Source of the DNA: Durusdinium trenchii
Taxonomy: Eukaryota > Sar > Dinophyceae > Suessiales > Symbiodiniaceae
Direction of reading: 5' to 3'
DNA length: 64,000 nucleotides
Assembly (NCBI GenBank): GCA_963970005.1
Contig: CAXAMN010004113.1
Location: 1,499,530-1,563,529 of the forward strand
Shown: in pieces, positions 1 through 12,200 of the stretch
How positions within the stretch are numbered: the stretch's first letter is position 1
Layout: each line of letters starts with the position of its first letter
Notes under the pieces: model-generated
What the model was told of the DNA's origin: nothing
Databases searched by the model: none
The model's input: the letters and a program-made list of their open reading frames with translations, nothing else
Made by a program: the position numbers and the translations under genes

Positions 1-144
1 GTATACTAGTTGTCAAAATCTCCGTTCTTCCAGTTTGGAATCAGATCTTCCACGGGCATATGCCGAGTATGCACCAGTTGTTGGAGCTCTCAGTCAAGAC
101 TCCAACCTGCGCTTTAAGCTGGTTGTTCACCCTGGCCGTGGCAG

Positions 145-224
145 GATGTGCCTGTCGTGCGGGCTACCAGGGCGCAGTGCTGGCGACCACTGAGAATCCA
201 TACTTCAACAGCAGCTGCGCACCA
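145..224 (+). CDS. Repeat-gene exon 1
   Basis: Reads G-C-A-C-R-A-G-Y-Q-G-A-V-L-A-T, then N-P-Y-F-N-S-S-C-A-P: the end of one repeat and the start of the next. It follows a cag acceptor. A GC donor after the Pro codon joins in phase to V-P-C-P of the next exon. Confidence 0.8.
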
Positions 225-3200
225 GCCGCTGGGACATCATGAGCATGCCTGCATGCACGTCTCTTTACCAGCTTTACCTTTGTGTTTAATGTCTAACACC
301 GCTCCCACGCAACATCGCACAACATTGCAACATCTTCGCAAACATCTTCGCAAAGTTTATCCCCAAAGCCGTTGATTCTCCCCGCCCCCCCAGAAAAAAG
401 AAAAGACACACATTCTCCGGTCGGTCAAAATTGGTGGACTTTGAGGTGCCTTGTCCCACAGGGACCTTGGGCAGCAACCTGGTGGAAGGATGCACCTGTG
501 CCCCTGGCACCACCGGGAACATCACCGCCACCAAGGCCGGACCAGAGCCATGAGACCTGCAGGTTAGCAGGGGGTTGAGACCGCCAACACACCGGACATA
601 AGAGAGTACATGTAACCAGCCCTATGCAGGTCAATGACCTCATTTTACTGGAGTTGGTCATACCAAAACACAGTCTTTGGACGTTGATCATACTAATAGA
701 GAACGTGGCTTATATAATCAATCCCTACAAATCCAGTCGTACCTTCTCAGGTACGGGGATTGAAGACTATTTATGTAGGCGCCAGGAGGGCCCAGTCGTA
801 CCTTCTGAGGTTCCGTATGTGGATCCCTAGGGCTTATATATTCCATGTGTGTTAATTGTCGCATGACCCACATGATCCTGCAGATTCTGCATGTGTGCAC
901 GTTTCTAGTTTTCAGGCTCAGAGATGGACCAACCAATTTTCACCGGTTACAAAAAAAAGTTTATGAGGCGTAAGGTTTTCCAACAAATGATTTGATAGCT
1001 GAATCCACGAAGCTATCTTTGACGGTCACATGTTCGACGGTTTGCGGTGGTTCGTTTCTGACAACACAAGAACAAGCTGGTCGGGGTCGACAGGATGTTT
1101 GCCAAACTGCACCACGGCCATCCAAACTGTTTGCTTTGTGTTTCCTCTTTTTGTGTTCAGATGAAAGACCAGTTTAGATTGTTAAGTGTTTCATATTGAT
1201 CATTTGTCTTTCTCTTCGCTCTAAGGTGCCTCCCTACTTCACTGGCTCCTGTGCTGCTGTCGCCTGTCCCATCGGCACCTCGGGCACGTCACTGCCCGAG
1301 GGCTGCGGATGCCCCAAGGGCCACGAGGGACAGGTCGTGCCGACCACGGAGCCGCCGTACTTCAGGCGCGGTGCCAACGCGCGCGGTGTGGGGCCCATGG
1401 GAGTCTCCTGTGGTGCGCAAGCCAGTGCCACAGACTTATATACTTCATATATATACTTGTTCGATCTTGTTGAAGGGCATCAGGATCAATTACCAATGTT
1501 TTTGCTCTAAATGACGTTTTACTTCATCTCCTTCCTGTTTTGATAGGTCAGCCCCTCGCCAGGTCAACCTGCAACCCAGTGGCCTGCCCGACACATTCCA
1601 ACGGGACCAACGTCTTCGAAGGCTGCAAGTGTGAGAAGGGCTACGAAGGCGCCCGGTTGAGATGCAGCAGGGCAACCGAGACTTGAACCCATTGGCCCGG
1701 AGGGCGACCGTGAAGCCATTGGCTCGTTACTAGTACTGAATAGTGCTGCCAGTCTGCTTTGTGAATGCATGAGCAGGCTTTGCATTTGCATGCTTTTGCA
1801 AGTGGATCAGTGGTGAGGCATTGCTGCCAAGAGCTGATGGTTCAATCATGTCACCAAACTCGAGCAGCACTATGTAGATATATAGATATATATATTATAT
1901 ATACATACATAGTAAGTACTTACATGGATTGCCACAAGGAGTCAAGTGTAGCGGGGTAGCGGTCGAACCTCATGGCGGTGTCATAAACCTTGTTCTTGAA
2001 TAATAATGATGCGTGGTGAAGCTCCAGCTCACTTAAAAAGGGTCCCCTTGTGGGTTGGACACCCCTTCAGCTGTCCAGGCAGTGTGCTTGCCACGCAGCA
2101 GAAGCCTTTTTACACCTCCAGCTGCATTGCCGTGCTCTGCCCGGCCAACGCGGAAGGTAGCTCAGTCCCTGCAGCTTGGTCATGGCGCTTGGGAGGGAGA
2201 TGTTGTTTCCACCAGTTCCAGAAAAATCCCACCTACTCGTGCAAGGTGAAATCCAGTGGCAATTAGTGGAGGAAATCCATTGCTGCTTGTAAGGATCTAC
2301 AGTCATGAGCGGTATGTTGAGTTTGTCTTCCATGTTTCCATCTTTTTCAAGTTCAACAGTTGGGTTTTTGATGCTTTTTGGGGGGTTCCTTCTAGCAAGA
2401 CAAGGAAAAAGCAGCAACCCCGCCGACCCATCAGCCTCAGCCCAGCCCTTCCTTCTGCGACTTTTTGCTCTTGCCAAAGGAGGGCTGTCAATGCAAGCTG
2501 GGCTTCTCCGGCTCCATCCATCCCAGTGACCTAGCGCCCTTCTACGCCGGGTCATGCTGCTTGGACCAAGACCTACCAGTGGAGTGAGCTGAGAAGATCT
2601 TGTCGTCATCCTTGGGAGTTTGGATGGTGTTGGTTTTGTGTTTGGATGAGAAGGCCGGATTTTGAGTTGGCTAGATGTTGTGCCATTTACCTTTGAACAT
2701 CTTCTAGAGAGATGGTGGGTGAAACGCCTGAAAAGCATGAGAGAAACGCCCTGAAAAGCATGAGAGATGGCGACCAGACCAGGTTGCCATTTTCTTCTTC
2801 GCTCCCTGACCAAGGTGTGCCAGTGCCATGCCCTGTCAACTCCACTGGACGCAATGTTCCGGAGGCCGAACGGGCCGGACGCCACAGACGTTGCCTGAGG
2901 CAGGAGGATCTAGATCGATGTGTCAAGTAGTCTCCCTCAACTGAAACAGGCAACGGCAACAGACATCTAAGGGTCGAAGGCATGTCGAAGGCGTCGAAGC
3001 TACCCAACCCTTCAGAGCTTTCCACGGGGCGAACGGGGCTCCTGTTTGGTTTGGGGCGTCCAACCTTCGCTTGGCTTGTGGAAAAGATCATCTTGAGTCG
3101 GAAACAGTGCCAACGTTTGAATTCTTTGTAGGGTGGAGAGCTGGGTTACATTCGGCGTTTGTTGGCACAGAGGTTTGGTGGCATGGTGTGCCACGTTTGG

Positions 3201-6200
3201 ATTGAGCCATTATTGAAGTTTGTTCTATTGAGCTTTTGCTGTATCTTTTCTGCGTTGTGCCAGTTGCACAACGATATCAATTTGGCCAGGTGCGGAAGCC
3301 ACAAAATTAGGAACGGAGTCATTTTCTGTTTGGCTGCCAACGTTTTTCCTTGCATAACAGTTTAAGTGCCCAGCGAGCCAGGGATGCATTTGCAAGCTGG
3401 GTGGTACTGGAGAAGTTTGGGCCACCAATGTGGAACCATACTACAAGAGCCGCTTGGCTTACTGTATGAGCCAAACAAGGGCGTCTGATGCCGGTTCATG
3501 GCACTTTGCACGTGGGATCCGGGGTTCCCACACTGGCTACACCGGGCGCCGTCCACTATGGCCCCTTTTCTCTTGGCCCACTCGGAGCATTGAGCAGATC
3601 GAAAGTGACAGTTAAAGTATGTTATAAAGTTGTTTTTTGGGTGCAACTTGTCAAACTCGCGGGGCAGGTAGCTGTTCTGTTGAATAAGATTAGTAGTCAC
3701 ACATTGGACCAATACTGTTTTGCTTGGTTTGCTTGTGTTCCTTTGGGGTACCGTTTGGAAAGCTATACCATTCGACTGTGCGGAGCGCATCGGAGCGCAC
3801 TGACACAGAGGCCGAATATTGTAAATACGCCTGAAACTCCAACTACATGTGCAATTGGTGCAACATCCTAGAGAACTATAGAGATTATAAAGTGTACTGA
3901 CCTCTAAATGCAATGGCCTCAGCATTGCTGTATAATTGTATACTCATAAAATTAGATGATGTAGCATGTTGTTTTGGTTGCTTCGATCCTGGATGACTGG
4001 CGACCTGAAAGTCCTGTTCTCGGTGCACATGAGGCACCTGCAAGGCGTTGCCCTGCCCGAAGCACAGCGTCGGATTGAATGCCATGAGCGGCTGCCGCTG
4101 TGGCCCAGGTTTCTCCGGCGAGGCGAAGAACGGGCGGCGTGTGAGGGGAGGATGGATGGGGAACCCAAATGGAAAAAGTAGGGAAGTTGCCTTCCAGTTC
4201 ATTTGATTCGTTGAGCAGAGATCCCACCAGGGAACCCCCAGTGTTTAAAACATTGACCCTTTCCTCCACGTTTGGTGAGTGGAACGTGACCCGTTTCGAC
4301 GTTCCATAGCCTTCGGCCAGGTCATCTCAAAGATTGGCGGAGTGCAGGACGGTGAAAAGGGAGACGACGGTGGACGACGATGGAGTGTGGAACTCAGTTC
4401 CACACTCGACTCGGAACTCACATGGTGGATGGCATGGCCCCGAGTTCGGAAGACCATGTTCCGAAGACCAAACATGGAGTGGGTCCAACTCCATGTTAGT
4501 TCCAGGGAGTCTAATGACTCTCAACATCTCTCAACATGTGCTAAGCAGTGCTAAACATCCAATGTATTTATAGTTTTACCTGTTTTGAATTGTGAACCAT
4601 TGAAAGGAAGAACAAAGGTGAAGCAATACAAGCTTTTTCTGGCAGACTCGGCATTGGGTGGACCATGGCTGCAGAGTGAGAGGTCCCTGCATAAGGGAAA
4701 TCTGAGGGCATCTCCGCTGCGTTTGCTCGCGCCCATGCCAGGACGCGTGCCATCCCGAACCATGCCCCAACCGCTCTCAGGGGCTTTCTTTGCCAAAGGG
4801 CTGCCAGTGCCAAGCTGGCTACGTCGGGGAGCCCGTAGTGAAGCAGACGACCGGACCAAACAATTACATAATTGGTCAGGCCTGAACCCTGGAACTGAAA
4901 ACTCTCCCTCCAAACTAGGATTCCACCACCAGACAAAATGTTCAACAAAGTTGGAAACGTAATTAGAGTTGGCAATGCACACGGCGCGCGATTGGAAGAT
5001 CAACCACTTCGTCATGTTCCATGCGGATCCGCTCGCTGTTTCTTTTTGTTGAAGGTGGGGGGCGACAAAAGTATGCGACACACGTCGTGGCCGATCCTTT
5101 TCACCATGGGCTTCTTTGGGTATTCCTATCATCGCTGGCCACGAGTGCAGTGAGTGCAGTGAAACACGGCGCTGCGAGGCCGGTGAGATCAATGCCACCA
5201 TGAGCCCGCCGTTCTTCGCTGGAAAGTGTCTCTCGGCGGAGGTCTGATGTTTTGCGCATTCTTCAGCTGCGGTATCAGTGGCACTATTACTGTATATATA
5301 ACATGGACCCAGGTCGAAGGGCACCCTTAAAAGGCTGTTATTTGTTCTAGCTGCACCAGTGTTTTTCAGGGTTCTATGTTCATTTTCAGTGGGGTAGTTC
5401 ATTTGAACACATGTGTATCGAGGCTCAACGGTGCAGTGCCCTGAGTCCTCCTCCGGTGCACATGTGGCCGGTGGCTGCGCGTGTGATGCAGGCCTGGGTC
5501 AGACCGGTGAATGATCCTGCTTGGATTTGCTTGGTACTTGCAAGCGACGCAACAGACCTGCTTGGGCCCCAACCTTGGGTCCTAAAAGGGTATTCCTTTG
5601 TGGTGAATCCCCCAATGTCGAGCCGTATACATTTGGTGAATCCCCCATTTGGGAGTTGTAGCCATTTTGCATCAACATGCACGCAGTGTATTAGCAGAAG
5701 TTGGGGACCACTGTGCCATAGGACCTAGTGTAGTCGTGCTTCTTGGAGCTATAGATGAGGAAAGCTCAAAAAGCCTGAGCACCGGCAGCTTTAAATTTGG
5801 ATCGGAAACGGATCAAGCCTCCTCACACTTGGGACTTGGATCAATAGTTCAAGAAAGGCATGGTTTACCGAGGTGAACTGGTGAACCATCCAATGATCAT
5901 AATGTGGCAACTGTCAGATAATGATACATCATGATCACATTGGTTTGATAAAACTTAGGTGGACGGTGGACATGAATAATTAACCTTGTCGCTTGAAAAG
6001 CAGCTGCACCCAGGTTTTTCCCCAATTTGCATATTTGGATTTGATTTTTGATGCTGTACCGTGGGTCACCCGCCCATCTTGCTGGTGTTGGACAGACCCG
6101 AGATGCGTTCGGGAGGATACAGCGGACGTGTGACAGCCACGTTGCTGCCGCCATTCTTTGAGAATAGCTGTGCTGCAGAAGCTTGCCCTGCTCCTCGGAT

Positions 6201-9200
6201 GTGGAGGAATGTAATGGATGGGATCATGGGAAGTTCTCATCATCCAATCAGGGTCAACCCATCCATATGGATGAGCATCATTTTGTGGGATTTGGATGCA
6301 CCTGAGCACAAAGTCTAGAGTTCACCGTAGTATATAGTTGGGAGCTTGGTCCCTCCTAGAACGACCATGCCTTCAGATCTGAGCCGGGGTGGAAGCCGCT
6401 GGCGGCTGTATCCGAATGCCATCGCAGCCCCTCTGACCGGCTGCTCTCCGAGCGCCGCTGAGCCAAGGAGAACTCCAATGGTTTGGACCTCGCCAGTGGC
6501 TGCCAGTGTTTGCCGGGCTTCAGTGGTTCCATCAAGGTTTGGGGGGTAGTATCTCTCCCGAAGGTTGTTTTTATTGCCGTTTTCGGTGGGTTGGGGGGTC
6601 GGCATGGGTCGGCGCACATGGGTCGGCATGGGTCGTGCTCGGCAACGGGCGAAGCGAACTGTGGGGAGGATGATGCAGTGACATCTCAACTTTGAGCTGC
6701 TGCGTGCAACAAATCAGGATTGGTCAAACCATCGTCGAGACGTTTTGGTCTCCAAAAGTTGGGGGTCGGGCTATGACTGTAGCATGACCCTCCAAACAGA
6801 TTATAGACGTTATAGAGATGATTCAGATGATTAGCGGTTGGCGCCTCTATGCGCCTTCTCACTGGGCAGGCGACACGGGGAGCGCCGTACTTCGAGGGCA
6901 ACTGCACCGCGGTTCCATGCCCCGCAAACTCCACGGGGATCGACGTGGCCTCGGGCTGCAGCTGCTTGCCTGGCTTCAGTGGAAGTGTGGAGGCTGGTGC
7001 TGGTTGGATCGGAGGGAAGTTGGACAGTGGATTGAGATATGTTGATGCGTTTTAGTTACCATGTGCACTTTAGATTCGATACGCAAAAATATATTGAATA
7101 TGGTTGAATTCTGTTCGTAAATTTGTTGATGAATCGGTCTCCAGGTCGTTCAAACGCTTCAAGCAATTGAGTGCTTGGTATGTGATTCATTGGCTTGTAG
7201 ATGATTTGGAGATTGCTTGGAGAAAAGACTTCAAAAGACACTGAATTCAGTTGAAAGATGTTCCATGAATCAAAACCCCATGACTCAAGACATGGAACGC
7301 TTAAAGGTATCTCCGAGTTTTCCCATCACATTCCTTTCCGATCCATTTTGCCCACTTGGACAAGTCTACATTTGCAGTCCTACATGACAGTTGTGCAGGC
7401 CACATCAACTGCTCCCTTCTACACCAGCAGCTGTCGACTGGTGCAGTGTCCTGCGCACAGCATGTCCACCAAGACACACGAATTTGGATGTAAGTGGCTT
7501 GGCTTGGCATCTATCGCCCCAACTGGGTCCCAAACGAACTGGGGAGCCTGGCAGGGCGGCAGGGAAGGACTGTCCTTGACTGGACGTGCGAAAGTTCCAT
7601 CGATCGTCAAGTGAAAGAGCGTTGTTGTTGCGGGACAGGCCGGAGAGGCTTTTGTTATGTTTTTAGATCAGCAGTTCAGTTGGAGAAAAGCACCACTTGA
7701 CGAAACCCTGGCGTTTTTTTTTCATGGTAGTTATATAGATCCGAGAAGCCGCTTGAATTATCTTGAATTCAACTCAAGGGACTGACAGGGATTTGTACGG
7801 CCAGGCGTCACTGGATAATATGTTCTAGCATGTTATAGCGTTTTTTGACTGTTCCAGCCTATGCACCGCCCATGCACTCCGATGGGAAAATCGGAGCTCG
7901 CATCAGTTCAGTTCATGTCAGTTCCATCGGGGTCAGCTGGATGGTCGCCATCGTCGTTCTCCACTTCGATGGCTCGTTGTGGACACGTCCGTGGCACTGA
8001 CGGCATCATGTATCGATGGCGCCAGCCATCCCAGACACGACGAATGGGACTGGATTATATGCCGCCCCCCATTGACCCCTGACATCAACCACCCGCAATG
8101 TAGGTAAATATGCCAGTCCCGTGGAGTGTTTGGGTATGTGTTCGATTTGTGACCTACCGGACTATTAAAAAAACAAAAGCAAGTTGTTCAATCAACTTTT
8201 GACATATACCAGGACCATCCTGTCGGGGTGTCCAATAGACTACCCTACACTACCTAGAGATCTCCATTGGACATCCTTTGGATGGTCTAGGTATGTTCTT
8301 CCTCCACTTCATTGCCTTGGTGAATTGTTAAGCCATGTTAAGCCCCGCGCCTTGACATCCCCAAGGTGCAAGGCTGGCTTCAGCGGCGAAATTGTGCCGA
8401 GCACCGCATCTTGGGCATGTTTGCTTGACTCACTCGAAGAAAGAGGGTGCTTCAACCCTTTTGATTGTGTTATGTTGCACGAGTCGATCGCAGCTCGGTC
8501 GCATCGCAGCTCCCACTCCATCGGCAGAGGGCCACTCCACTTAGCTCCACCTCTGCCGAGGTGGCACCCTACTTCAGTGGCCAGTGCATCGAGGTCAGCT
8601 GCCCTGCGAACTCCCGGGGCTCCAGCGTCAGCCACGGATGTGCCTGCGATGCTGGCGACTTGGAGTTGACATGATTGGGTGGGTGGGTGGGTGGGTCACC
8701 AAGGATTGTATAAGAACCCCACGTAATTTGTTTATCGAATGATCCTTGGATGTGGTAGGTAGATACCATCCCTTGAGACAAGCCTCTGAATTCTTTCACA
8801 TGTTTTTTTTTTTAATCGATGTACTAGCTCCAATCGAAGTACTATGAACCTGAGCGAGATGGTCTGGAAAATGTCACTCTTCTCAAAGATCTGGCCAGAT
8901 CTTCCGCAGCCTCTCGCGGCCACGTGCCGACCCTCAGGATTCCGAGGCGCTGTGGTGGCCACCCAGCAGGAGCCGTTCTATCACAGCAGCTGCGAAGTCA
9001 CTGGGACCAAGGACTGCGAAGTCCATGCGAGGAGGATCAGAGTCACAGAATCCTATCATCACATCATCACAGAATGGAACCGATTCCTCACTCAACAGTC
9101 GGAGTCGTTTGGGTTCTTGAAGTGGGCCTGGGGTGGGTGTCAGGAGTGTCATTTCCATTCATTTCCTATACCTTTTATCCTTTCATGATATTGTACAGCT

Positions 9201-12200
9201 AGGAGGAGTGCTTCACCCTGAAGCATCCCAACGATCTTCATGTTTGCTGAGTGGCATGGCCGGCGCATCCCTAAGGCATTGGATTGTCCCTTGGGCTCCA
9301 CTGGCAAGTCCGTGAGCTCTGGCTGTTTGTGCCGCCCCGGCGAGCGGGGTGAGATCACAGCGACCGCCAGCGCGCCGCTGCTTGGTGATGGAAAGATGCA
9401 AAAAGATGCAAACAGTGTTTTTTTTCCAAGTCATTCCCGGGTATTGGACACACTAAACTAATGCCTTGAGCTGGGCTCATCCAGGATAGCAGAGAGCAGT
9501 GATTTGTATGATTGTTGCATAGTGTGTTGTGTTGTATGCTTTTCTTTTGACACCGACTCCTCCAAGCGATCCCGCGGCTAGGTGAGCAGGGTGAGCTGAT
9601 TGTTTTGGGAACAAACTTCACCTATAGAACTGACTAAGGTGGAACTATGATCATGAAGTAATATATATATATATAACTGGTTTACCCAGGGATTCGGAAG
9701 CAAAGGAATATCCCTCTCCCTCAAGCAAATCCAAGAGGAGCACATGCTGTATGGTCAGAACTTTGTTGTAGAACTCCAGTTGCTGAGTGGTGCCTCACAG
9801 CGACCATGGTGCCTCACAGCGACATCCATCCGACACAGCGAGGTTCTACAAAAGCAGCTGCACTGCAGTGGCGTGTCCAGCGAACTCCACTGGGCAAGAC
9901 TTGGTGAAAGGATGCAGCTGTCGCTGCTCGGCTGGATATCCGTTGAAATTCATGCGAAGGGATGTGAATCCCACTGGCCCCATCAATGAACTGGGGTGGG
10001 CTTTATTGATTTATATACCCTCCGACGAACACATATTAATATTTTCTCAAAGTGGAACACCCCCCCCGTTTCTAGAGGAAAGGACTCTTCCAAGCTAGGG
10101 ATCATGTTTATATATATATATGTACATGTTCATCCATGTTCTACTTTCATGTGATGTTTTTTTGTCAGGTACTTTCATAGATTCGCTGAACGGTTTGCGC
10201 CAGACCAGAGCTGCTGATGATGCTCCACTCCCTAAAATTGCAACCACACAGCTTCCCACAAGATCCAATGTCATCAACTAGAAAGAAGCCACAACTCAGG
10301 AGTCAGATGACCATCTACTTACAGTCGCGGTTTCAGAGTAGATGGCACAATCCCCAATATCAAAGACATCTCTGCATTTGTGCCATCTCTGAAACCACCG
10401 GTCGCCCCTGCGTTCGCCTGATTCCACCACTCAGGCCCCGGCTTCAGCGGCTCGGTGGTGGCCTCCTCGGTGGCGCCGTACTACCAGAGCAGCTGTCGAC
10501 CCGTGCTGTGCCCCGCCAACTCCGAGGGAGTCAGCTTGGCCAAGGGCTGCAGCTGCCACTTGGGCGGTAGAAGTGCAGCAGCGCGTGGTCGCCGTGTGGT
10601 GTGGTGTGGCACGGAAGCTGGATGTCAGGGATGGTCAAAAGGTAAGACACACCCGGACACACCCACATACCACTGCTGAGCAATGAAGCCCCCCCCATTG
10701 GCAGGTGTTTTGTACCTTGAAAGGGTGTAGGTGTTCATTACACCCCGTGAGACATGGGATTGTAAAGCTCCCGACAATCGGGGGGGGTGATCAATCAACA
10801 TTCCACACATTTTACGTACAATGGCATTACGAGTGATTTGGCACACCTGCCGAGGCCAAGCTGGATTTGAAGGACACATCACAGCCACCAGCGAGGCACG
10901 GTGCGGTGCTGTGGCATCGCGCATCGCGACTCTGCGACTCAGCGGACTGGTGGGGTAGCTATACAGCTTGACTCACCAGACTGGTGGGTGATAGCTTGAA
11001 GGCCTGACCAGTGTAATTAGATGCCAATGCTTGGGCACCAGGGGGGATGATTTGAGGGATGAAGAAGACAGCTTTCATACCAATGCGAATGATTTCGAAA
11101 GAGGGTGATGATTTGGTGTGTACCGCTCGCATTGTCTAGTCCTTGAATTCTCCAAGATGGGGTGTTGGAACATGGATTTGGATGACTTGACTTTGCCAGG
11201 CTCCTTACTACAAAGGCGCCTGTGTAGCTGTCGCTTGCCCCATCCACTCCAGTGGTATCAACCTTGCATCGGGATGTTCGTGCCGCTCGGCTCATTTGGC
11301 GGATCAATGTGTCTACAGACGGGCGTACCCTGGGGCTGAAACCATATCCTCAGAAGGTGGTTAGACCCTCCAAACCCACCCCAACCACCTTCTCAGGAGG
11401 TGGTTGAAGCCCTAGGGGTAATACGTGTTGGTTGTGTTTGATGTGTTTGGTTCAGAGTTTCACACACTTGCCCGGGTAGCCGGTTGAATAGAAACTATCC
11501 AGGGCAAACAGAGTCAGGACATGGCAGCAGCACCCGCTTAGTGAGAGCTTCGCTGCAGGTTGCGGAGGTCAGATGTGGTTGTTGTAAACTGTTGATATTT
11601 GGATGAAAGAGGATGAAATACATTTAGATTATGACTCAGGGACATGGAAAAGTCGGTCAATCTACCGTGTCTATATCGTGTTTGGTTTTTGCTTGTTTAC
11701 ATTTTAGTCATTTTAGTTGGCTTTGGGTGTTTTCTACCGTCAGCAGTCGTCTCAGCCGTCACGAGGCTTGCCAGGCTTCAAGGGCGCCGTTCAGGCCGCT
11801 CGTCGAATTTTTCATCAGCCTTCTCGACCACCACCGATGCGAATTGACTCGCGTTCACTCGCTCTTTGCCTTTCGCTTGTGCTCTCAGAAGGGAAGTGGA
11901 CACGTTCTCCTGTAGCACCTTGGGCCGGACTTGAGCAAATTGACGCACTCGAATCAACGGACCCTCAAAAAGAACTGCTCCCAGACCCATGAATTCTCGG
12001 ATTCTCATGTGAAATCTCCAGAAAAATGGTTACGTCTTGGCAGCATACCGGGCAGGCTCGTTTAGCCGCCGGTCACGCGGCTGGTCCCCAGGCCACCAAG
12101 GGCCCAGCACCGTACTTCCACGGCGGGTGCCTGGCGGTGTCGTGCCCCGCCCACACCACAGGACGGATCGGGCCGAAGGAGTGATGGTTTGACTAGTCGC

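Noticed and set aside
2067-2885. 272-codon open frame on the minus strand
   Set aside because: It lies antisense to exons 5, 6 and 7 of the repeat gene and has no family resemblance. It is open only because the sense exons and introns lack the complementary stops.
4551-5402. 283-codon open frame on the minus strand
   Set aside because: Antisense to repeat-gene exons 10 and 11. The sense strand gives clear cysteine repeats; the antisense does not.
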